Assembly: GCA_009921385.1 (NCBI GenBank)
Contig: RFXY01000068.1
Location: forward strand, 1-5,907
From: Pseudomonadota bacterium
GTDB lineage: Bacteria; Pseudomonadota; Alphaproteobacteria; Rickettsiales; UBA1997
DNA: 5,907 bases
Direction of reading: 5' to 3'
Made by a program: the position numbers and the translations under genes. The notes under the pieces were generated by a model. It made no database searches, was not told the origin of the DNA, and saw only the letters and a program-made list of their open reading frames with translations. Of the stretch, positions 1-5,271 are shown one piece after another. Numbering within the stretch: the stretch's first letter is position 1; each line of letters begins with the position of its first letter.

Positions 1-1154
1 TTGTTAATTTTAGCATATTCTATAACATTTTCAAAATCAAGATCTTTTTTTAATTTATTATTGTAATTTATACCAAAAACCCAGCCATTTTGCCTTTTTA
101 AAATATTTACAGGCAAACTACTTCGTTTAGAATTAACATTTAAACTAGCAAAAGCCAGATGATAACTTAATTTTTCGTTATTGGCAAAATCAAAAATAAT
201 ATCGGTAGCTAAATTAAAAGAATCGAGTTTTTTGGTGTCTCCCGCCTTAGATTGTTTTGTCGATTCGATGGCAATTTTATGAAACAAAGTCTTGTCAAGA
301 TTGGTGCTGTCGTTGGTAAATAAACCAAAAGAAAAGTTATATAAACCAACAGTTTTAGCATTGCCAACCTTTTGCACTGCTGTAAAACCAAGCTTGTTGT
401 TTAAAGAATATTGACTGGGAGTTTTGTGAATCCAGATGCCACGATTCCATCGCCAAGCAGTGCCAAAATTGCCCGAAAATTTACCAGCGATAATTGCAGA
501 ATTTTGATGGGTATATTTTAAATTAAGTTCGCCTATGATGATGTCGGTGTTTTCAAAGGTGCGATCACCGCCACCATGAGCAGAATTAACTCTTCGGGCA
601 GACTGATTTGGGCTGTCAAACCTACCCATTCTTATAAAACTATTTAACTCAAAATGTTTAGTGATATCAAGTGAAGAAATTAATCTAATATTGCCGTTGG
701 TGTCGGTAAAATTATTGTTAATGTTGTTATTTTGATTGTTATCAATAAAAGAAGCATCGGCGATAATGCGGTTGCGAAAAATTTTTGGCTTAATATCTTC
801 GTCAATAATAAGAGGTTTAGCTAATAATTCTGTCTTTTTTTTCGAATCAAAAATAGCGGGATTTAGAAATATTTTATCGTCTTCTTCAAGAGGTTGAGTT
901 TTTGCTATGGGGAGTTCTTCATCTTCGATGATATCTTTTAAAACACCCAAATTGCTAAAATCTGGCAAATCATCTTCATTATTATCGGTATTTTCTGAGA
1001 TGTTTTCTTGAGTGTAATTATTTTTATTTAAGGCATTATCAACAATATTTTTCGCCAAATTTTGAGCAAAAACATTATTATCGACAGGCAACAAAAATAA
1101 TATACTAAAAAGCCAAAAATATAAATATTTTTTTCGACCGTTTCTTAATAACAT
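1..1154 (-). CDS. Exported outer-membrane beta-barrel (porin-like) protein, C-terminus cut by window edge
   Basis: An uninterrupted frame of 384 codons starts at ATG 1154-1152 and runs off the window at position 1, so the C-terminus is missing. Residues 1-30 form a typical Sec signal peptide: basic RNGRKK, then hydrophobic YLYFWLFSILFLLP, with probable cleavage after VFA. Residues 31-125 are an acidic, Asn-rich and probably disordered linker. From about residue 126 the chain alternates polar and hydrophobic residues like transmembrane beta-strands (SLDITKHFELNSFIRMGRF, NTDIIIGELNLKYTH). The segment AIIAGKFSGNFGTAW (220-234) resembles the 'aGKfnp.FG.aw' stretch of alphaproteobacterial porin-like proteins. 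An in-frame ATG at 1196 would add 14 residues (MLPCNSKCCQNGFN) ahead of the signal peptide. I prefer 1154 because it gives a signal peptide of normal length. The gene overlaps the amidase gene by 10 bases, which suggests coupled translation. Barrel identity is inferred from strand pattern and signal peptide; the exact family and any substrate are unknown. Confidence 0.8.
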   Translation of the reverse strand, partial: MLLRNGRKKYLYFWLFSILFLLPVDNNVFAQNLAKNIVDNALNKNNYTQENISENTDNNEDDLPDFSNLGVLKDIIEDEELPIAKTQPLEEDDKIFLNPAIFDSKKKTELLAKPLIIDEDIKPKIFRNRIIADASFIDNNQNNNINNNFTDTNGNIRLISSLDITKHFELNSFIRMGRFDSPNQSARRVNSAHGGGDRTFENTDIIIGELNLKYTHQNSAIIAGKFSGNFGTAWRWNRGIWIHKTPSQYSLNNKLGFTAVQKVGNAKTVGLYNFSFGLFTNDSTNLDKTLFHKIAIESTKQSKAGDTKKLDSFNLATDIIFDFANNEKLSYHLAFASLNVNSKRSSLPVNILKRQNGWVFGINYNNKLKKDLDFENVIEYAKIN

Positions 1155-1999
1155 ATTAAAGCCATTTTGACAGCATTTTGAATTACAAGGTAACATAACT
1201 TTAAACTATAATTTTTGATAAGGCAAATAAAAATTTTAGTTTTTTTATTATTTAATATTTCTTCTAAAGCAAGAGAGGAGCTGTTTAGCCAGTGTTGATA
1301 GTGCTGATTTTCTTTGCTAAACATATTATTAAAATGCCGATTAAAAACTATGGTTAGTTGTTGCATATGAAGGTTAAATTGACCAGAAAATTCGAGCACT
1401 TTGTAGCCGAAAAAGTGCAATTGTTGCTTGATTTGAGAAATATTTTGATGACAATCGCCAAAGCGAAATTGAATAAAATCTTTTTGACAATTAATTTTTG
1501 GAAAAAAACCAACCCCATTTTTGGCTAAAAATTGCCAATCAAACAAAATCGAAGGGTCTTGCTTGCGGTTTAGCAGTTGAGAATCGTTAAAATAAGCAAT
1601 ATCGCTGTGGCCCAAAACATTGCAAGGCGAAATGTGATATTTTTTGCTTAAATATTGCAACAAACCAATCCCTGCCTGCAATTGTTGCGAAGTGAAAGGT
1701 AAAATTTCGGGTTGCGGATTAAGAAATTCGATGCCGATAGAATTAATATTTAAGCCATCTTGTTTTTGCCAATAACTAGTACCAGCATGATAGGCAAGGT
1801 CGTTTTCGGCAACTAATTGCAAAATATTGCCAGCAAAATCAATCAAAAAATGAGCACTCACTTGATGTTGCACAAGCATTGCAATTGCTTTTTCAACAGA
1901 ATCGCTGGCTATGTGATGCAAAATTAAATATTGAATTTTTCTTGGTTGATGAAAAGCTTGATAACAAAAGCTTGGCAAAGAGTTTTTGGTAATAATCAT
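1145..1999 (-). CDS. AmiD-like N-acetylmuramoyl-L-alanine amidase (Amidase_2)
   Basis: This 284-residue Amidase_2 family zinc enzyme should cut the bond between N-acetylmuramic acid and L-alanine in peptidoglycan or its fragments. The catalytic set is visible: zinc ligands H28 (LILHHIA), H131 (LGHSDIA) and D148 (RKQDPS), catalytic-type E91 (SIGIEF), K146 before the Asp ligand, and the family motif YHAG (70-73). Residues about 185-230 (QIKQQLHFFGYKV...VFNRHF) match the C-terminal peptidoglycan-binding-like domain of E. coli AmiD, so the architecture is AmiD rather than the shorter AmpD. Unlike E. coli AmiD, an outer-membrane lipoprotein, it has no signal peptide or lipobox, which leaves its compartment unclear. 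After the expected family end near residue 252, about 32 extra Cys-rich hydrophobic residues follow. The ATG at 1999 overlaps the stop of the upstream gene by 4 bases (ATGA), a classic coupling arrangement. Symbol left blank because AmiD and AmpD roles cannot be separated here. Confidence 0.9.
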   Translation of the reverse strand: MIITKNSLPSFCYQAFHQPRKIQYLILHHIASDSVEKAIAMLVQHQVSAHFLIDFAGNILQLVAENDLAYHAGTSYWQKQDGLNINSIGIEFLNPQPEILPFTSQQLQAGIGLLQYLSKKYHISPCNVLGHSDIAYFNDSQLLNRKQDPSILFDWQFLAKNGVGFFPKINCQKDFIQFRFGDCHQNISQIKQQLHFFGYKVLEFSGQFNLHMQQLTIVFNRHFNNMFSKENQHYQHWLNSSSLALEEILNNKKTKIFICLIKNYSLKLCYLVIQNAVKMALICY

Positions 2000-2448
2000 A
2001 ACAAAGAAAAAACAATTTTTTCTAGCTCTTTTTCATCGGTCTCCCCTTCTATTTTGGCTATTTGCTCATGTTTGCTATTAAAAAAAAGTGTGAGCGGAAT
2101 TGATTCGGGATAATCAACAGAATTTTTATGATCTAAATAAATGTTATCAAAATGAAGATTTTTGGCTATTTTTAGGGTTTTTTTATGATTTTTTTGCGTA
2201 TCGTCAACCGAAATGCCAATAATGTAAAATTTTTGAGCGATATTTTTTTGTTGCAAAGCATTAAGATTGCGCAGTTGTTGCTTGCAAACACTGTTGATAT
2301 AATTCAGTGTTTTTTTATCATCAATAGTTTTGCTATTGAGAGTTTGTGCTAAATTAAAATTGTCGCTTTCTGCCCAAGCAAAAAAAGGAGCAAAGAGAGA
2401 GAAAGAGAAAAAAAACAGAATTGCTATGTTTTTTCGCACAAGAAACAT
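1996..2448 (-). CDS. Exported thioredoxin-fold (TlpA/redoxin-like) protein lacking the CxxC pair
   Basis: This is a 150-residue protein if started at ATG 2448. That start gives a clean signal peptide (MFLVRKN, a hydrophobic core rich in Phe, then AWA before ES), so the mature protein should be periplasmic. The mature part follows the thioredoxin-like order: a first strand near LNYINSVC, helix QLRNLNALQQK, strand FYIIGISVDDTQ, helix, strand NIYLDHKN, the cis-proline loop SIPLTLFFNS (P118), and a last strand EQIAKIEG with a C-terminal helix. TlpA-family proteins normally carry WCxxC. Here only one cysteine (C55) remains in the whole protein, so ordinary disulfide exchange is unlikely. An alternative ATG at 2478 gives 160 residues and overlaps hemB by 22 bases, but puts a second charged patch before the signal core. 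With the chosen start, hemB ends 8 bases upstream. The stop TGA overlaps the next ATG. The fold call is good; a function cannot be assigned. Confidence 0.75.
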   Translation of the reverse strand: MFLVRKNIAILFFFSFSLFAPFFAWAESDNFNLAQTLNSKTIDDKKTLNYINSVCKQQLRNLNALQQKNIAQKFYIIGISVDDTQKNHKKTLKIAKNLHFDNIYLDHKNSVDYPESIPLTLFFNSKHEQIAKIEGETDEKELEKIVFSLL

Positions 2449-2456
2449 AAAAAATA

Positions 2457-3467
2457 TTAATGTTGATTTTTTAGCCATTTCGCCATTTCAAGAGCGGAAT
2501 AGCAAATAATGGCTTGTGCCCCCGCTCTTTTAATGGCAATGAGTTGCTCAAAACACAATTGATAAAAATCAAGATTATTATGTTTCGCCAACAGCTTTAA
2601 CATTGTGTGCTCTCCACTCACTTGATAACCAAAAACGGGCAAAGAAATTTGCTGGCTCGCTTGATAAATAATGTCAAGATATGAAATTGCTGGTTTAATA
2701 ATGATGGCATCTGCCCCTTCGCTTGCATCGAGAGCGATTTCTAGAAAAGCCTCTTTGCTGTTGCAATAGTTGAGTTGATAAGATTTTTTATGAGCTTGTT
2801 TTAAGTTGCTTGCCGAACCAACCGCCTCACGAAAAGGGCCATAAAGATGCGAGGCATATTTGGCAGAATAAGCAAAAATGCCAACATTTTGATACGAATT
2901 ATTATCGAGATAATGACGAATTTTGCCAATTCGACCATCCATCATATCAGAAGGAGCCACAAAATCTGCCCCTGCTTTTGCCAAAGCCAAAGCCTGCAAG
3001 CACAATATTTCGATGGTTTCGTCGTTTAAAACTTCTTGATTTTCGTTAATTAAACCGTCTTGACCATGGGTTGTGTAGGGGTCGAGAGCAACATCGGCAA
3101 CAACTAGCAATTCGGGCACTTCTGCCTTAATTTGCCGAATAGTTTGGCAAATTAAATTATGATGATTGTGAGCTTCTTTACCCATTTCGCATTTTAAGCC
3201 ATCTGCAACCACAGGAAACAACATAATGGCACAAATGCCTTGTTGATAAGCTTCTATGGCTTGCTTCACCAGCAAATCGGGGCTAAAACGAAAACAATCG
3301 GGCAAAGCAACAATGGGCTGACAAATATTTTGCCCAGCAACCACAAACAAAGGCAAAATTAAATGATGAGCATTGATGCTATTTTCGGTAAGTAAATTTC
3401 GTATAGCTTGATTTTGCCTGTTTCTTCTTGGTCGAGATGCAGGAAAAGATGCGAAATAAGGAAGCAT
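2457..3467 (-). CDS. hemB: Porphobilinogen synthase (delta-aminolevulinic acid dehydratase)
   Basis: HemB joins two 5-aminolevulinate molecules into porphobilinogen in the cytoplasm, the first shared step of tetrapyrrole (heme) synthesis. At 336 residues it is full length for the family. The N-terminal arm has the usual PASRPRRNRQN. Both active-site lysines are present: K203 in FAYSAKYASHLYGPFREA and the Schiff-base lysine K258 in IIIKPAISYLDI. The metal loop DVALDPYTTHGQDGL (125-139) carries aspartates in place of the three cysteines of zinc enzymes, marking the Mg-dependent bacterial type. APSDMMDGRIGKIR (171-184), VSGE (283-286) and Y323 are also conserved. Some usually fixed positions differ: GEY is GEH (H287), KPGMPYLDI is KPAISYLDI, and QMDPANS is QLNYCNS. 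The catalytic residues remain, so I expect an active enzyme. The ATG lies 3 bases after the stop of the ATPase gene, so the two are almost certainly co-transcribed. No Shine-Dalgarno motif precedes it. Confidence 0.97.
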   Translation of the reverse strand: MLPYFASFPASRPRRNRQNQAIRNLLTENSINAHHLILPLFVVAGQNICQPIVALPDCFRFSPDLLVKQAIEAYQQGICAIMLFPVVADGLKCEMGKEAHNHHNLICQTIRQIKAEVPELLVVADVALDPYTTHGQDGLINENQEVLNDETIEILCLQALALAKAGADFVAPSDMMDGRIGKIRHYLDNNSYQNVGIFAYSAKYASHLYGPFREAVGSASNLKQAHKKSYQLNYCNSKEAFLEIALDASEGADAIIIKPAISYLDIIYQASQQISLPVFGYQVSGEHTMLKLLAKHNNLDFYQLCFEQLIAIKRAGAQAIICYSALEMAKWLKNQH

Positions 3468-3470
3468 AAA

Positions 3471-5168
3471 TTACATTCTATCGGTTAAATCAACTACTCT
3501 AATTAGTTCTTTTAAATCTATGTAACCCGCCACAACTTTTTGCAAGCCATCTTCGACAATTGGCACAAAACCAGTACTTAGAGCATATTTTAACATTTCT
3601 TTTCTGCCAGCAGAGGCAACAATCATTTCGTCTAGTTCGCGATCAAAAGGTAAAATTTCTGATATCGCCATTCGACCTTTGTAGCCATGACTACATTTAT
3701 CGCAACCAACCGCCTGATAAAGCTGAGTAACATTAGCATATTTTGGACCTAATAATTTTTTTTCAAAATCGGTGATAGGTTGTTCTTTTTTGCAATGCAC
3801 ACAAAGTTTTCGAGCCAATCTTTGAGCAATAATGCCAATTAAAGCCCCAGAAAGCAAATAGGTTGGCACCCCAATATTCATCAGCCTTGGAATGGCACTT
3901 AGAGCATCGTTGGTGTGAAGCGAACTATACACTTGGTGACCAGTCATAGCTGCCTGAATGGCGGTGATGGCGGTATCTTTATCACGAATTTCGCCCACCA
4001 AAATAACATCGGGATCTTGCCTTAAAATTGCCTTAATGCCGGTAGCAAAATCCATACCAATATCGTGGCGAATGTTAGACTGACGAATTAGAGGAATGCG
4101 GTATTCAACCGGATCTTCTAAAGTCATAATGTTTTTATCGATAGAATTTATGTAGTTTAAAACCGTATAAAGAGTGGTGGTTTTACCAGAGCCGGTAGGA
4201 CCAGTAAGAATGATAACACCCTCTGGTCTTTGCACGATTTTTTTTAAAACATTGTTAGAATTTTCTGAAAAACCAAGTTTTTCAAGAGTCATTATAGATT
4301 GCTTTTCATCAAGAATTCTCATCACAATATTTTCGCCATTGATGGTTGGCTGAGTTGAAACCCTAAAATCAATTTTTCGACCTAAAATTTCGGTTTCAAT
4401 TCGACCATCTTGCGGTTTGCGGTTTTCGGCAATATTCATATTTGACATAATTTTTATACGTACCGCGATTGCCGACCAATAATCTTTGTGCACACTTCTA
4501 ATTTGCACCATTTTTCCATCGATACGATAACGAATTCTTAAAAATTGAGCTTCTGGCTCAAAATGCAGATCAGAAGCCCCATGATGCACGGCATCGTTTA
4601 AAATAACATCAACCAATCTAACCATCGGGCTTTTATAGTCGCCACGAAGCTCGTTTTCGTTGGTGTTTTTACTTGTTCCGCCACTTTCAATTTCTTTTAA
4701 AATGCCTTCAATAGACATTTCGTAGTCAAAATATTGATCGATGGCATGCATTATGTCGGTTTCTGGCACGAAAACGGGATCGATACGAAAATTTGGTGGG
4801 AAAAATCTACGCACCTGATCGATAGCGATAATATCAAACACATCGACCATCGCCAAAACAATTGACTCAGAATTATAAGAAACGGGCATTAATTTGTTTT
4901 GCACAGCAAAATCTTTAGGAATTTTTTTAACCAATTTAGGATCGATATAAGATGATTTGATATCGAATTTTTTAATGCCAACCGAATCATTTAAAATTTC
5001 ACCCAAAGCCCCTTCTGAAACAAAGCCCATATCAACTAAAATAATACCCAAGCTTTTATTGCCACCAAGCCTTTCTCTTTCTTTGATGGCAATGTTTAAT
5101 TGATCTTCAGAAATAACTTTTTTATCGAGTAATTTGCTACCTATATCAGGGCCAGTGGTTTTTGACAT
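3471..5168 (-). CDS. GspE/PilB-family secretion or type IV pilus assembly ATPase
   Basis: This 565-residue protein is a cytoplasmic hexameric ATPase of the type II secretion/type IV pilus class, which powers assembly of a pilus or pseudopilus from the inner membrane. Domains in order: an MshEN/T2SSE N-terminal domain (about 8-147), a low-complexity joint (162-177), the N2 domain (SDLHFEP and RIRYRIDGKM, 199-220), and the RecA-like core. Core motifs are complete: Walker A GPTGSGKTT (323-331), Asp box TLEDPVEYRIPLIRQ (349-363), Walker B ILRQDPDVILVGEIRD (381-396) with E393, and His box TGHQVYSSLHTND (409-421). Two CxxC pairs (C456/C459 and C489/C492) form the zinc site found in GspE and PilB but not in PilT. 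The C-terminal GRMAISEIL segment is also typical. Length and the N-terminal domain argue against PilT or TadA. GspE, PilB and MshE cannot be told apart without partners, so no symbol is given. The gene follows a candidate promoter and leads the five-gene run; its start has no Shine-Dalgarno motif. Confidence 0.95.
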   Translation of the reverse strand: MSKTTGPDIGSKLLDKKVISEDQLNIAIKERERLGGNKSLGIILVDMGFVSEGALGEILNDSVGIKKFDIKSSYIDPKLVKKIPKDFAVQNKLMPVSYNSESIVLAMVDVFDIIAIDQVRRFFPPNFRIDPVFVPETDIMHAIDQYFDYEMSIEGILKEIESGGTSKNTNENELRGDYKSPMVRLVDVILNDAVHHGASDLHFEPEAQFLRIRYRIDGKMVQIRSVHKDYWSAIAVRIKIMSNMNIAENRKPQDGRIETEILGRKIDFRVSTQPTINGENIVMRILDEKQSIMTLEKLGFSENSNNVLKKIVQRPEGVIILTGPTGSGKTTTLYTVLNYINSIDKNIMTLEDPVEYRIPLIRQSNIRHDIGMDFATGIKAILRQDPDVILVGEIRDKDTAITAIQAAMTGHQVYSSLHTNDALSAIPRLMNIGVPTYLLSGALIGIIAQRLARKLCVHCKKEQPITDFEKKLLGPKYANVTQLYQAVGCDKCSHGYKGRMAISEILPFDRELDEMIVASAGRKEMLKYALSTGFVPIVEDGLQKVVAGYIDLKELIRVVDLTDRM

Positions 5169-5190
5169 AAAAACTGTATATTATATTTTC

Positions 5191-5203
5191 AACAAATTTT
5201 GTT
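5191..5203. promoter_or_regulatory. Short palindrome at the predicted transcription start (possible operator)
   Basis: AACAAA-T-TTTGTT is a perfect 6-base inverted repeat around one central base. It begins right where the candidate promoter's transcription start is expected, a usual place for a repressor operator. The one-base centre rules out a stable RNA hairpin, so binding as DNA is the more likely role, if it has any. Its A+T richness means it could be chance. Confidence 0.2.
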
Positions 5204-5210
5204 AGAATTA

Positions 5211-5238
5211 ATTGTGGAGTTTAATTTTTTGATGTCAA
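5211..5238 (-). promoter_or_regulatory. Candidate sigma-70 promoter for the five-gene run
   Basis: On the minus strand a perfect -35 hexamer TTGACA (5238-5233) is followed by 16 bases and then CACAAT (5216-5211), which matches four of six bases of the -10 consensus. Transcription would start near 5204, giving a leader of about 36 bases before the ATPase ATG at 5168. It sits in the only intergenic spacer of the window, upstream of the tightly packed genes, which is where a promoter is expected. In such A+T-rich DNA, -10-like hexamers are common by chance. A perfect TATAAT at 5185-5180 is an alternative -10 box, but it lacks a recognisable -35 and would leave almost no leader. Confidence 0.4.
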
Positions 5239-5246
5239 GTTATAGT

Positions 5247-5269
5247 ATAAAATTTTATATGAATTTTAT
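5247..5269 (-). repeat. A+T inverted repeat after nadK, weak terminator candidate
   Basis: Three bases after the nadK stop, the minus strand reads ATAAAATT, a 7-base loop, then AATTTTAT, a perfect 8-bp stem made only of A-T pairs. No run of T follows it in the nadK direction, so it is a poor intrinsic terminator. It may partly separate nadK from the downstream run, or it may simply be A+T-rich spacer. Confidence 0.25.
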
Positions 5270-5271
5270 TT

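Noticed and set aside
209..391. Minus-strand 60-residue open frame with a hydrophobic stretch
   Set aside because: It lies in another frame inside the continuous barrel-protein gene (1-1154) and shows no family features.
708..740. AAT/AAC-rich tract that looks like a simple triplet repeat
   Set aside because: It encodes the Asn-rich stretch NNQNNNINNNF of the barrel protein and is too irregular to call a tandem repeat.
1205..1210. TATAGT on the minus strand as an internal promoter for the barrel gene
   Set aside because: There is no credible -35 hexamer at 16-18 bases, the DNA is A+T-rich, and the start at 1154 is already coupled to the amidase gene by overlap.
1931..2113. Plus-strand 60-residue open frame
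   Set aside because: It is antisense to the amidase and thioredoxin-fold genes, has low-complexity Ser/Leu content and shows no recognisable motif.
2810..3049. Two overlapping plus-strand open frames inside hemB
   Set aside because: They are antisense shadows of a strongly conserved gene; neither translation resembles a known protein.
5180..5185. Perfect TATAAT just before the ATPase start
   Set aside because: No -35 match lies at proper spacing, and transcription would begin only a few bases before the ATG; kept only as an alternative to the TTGACA promoter.
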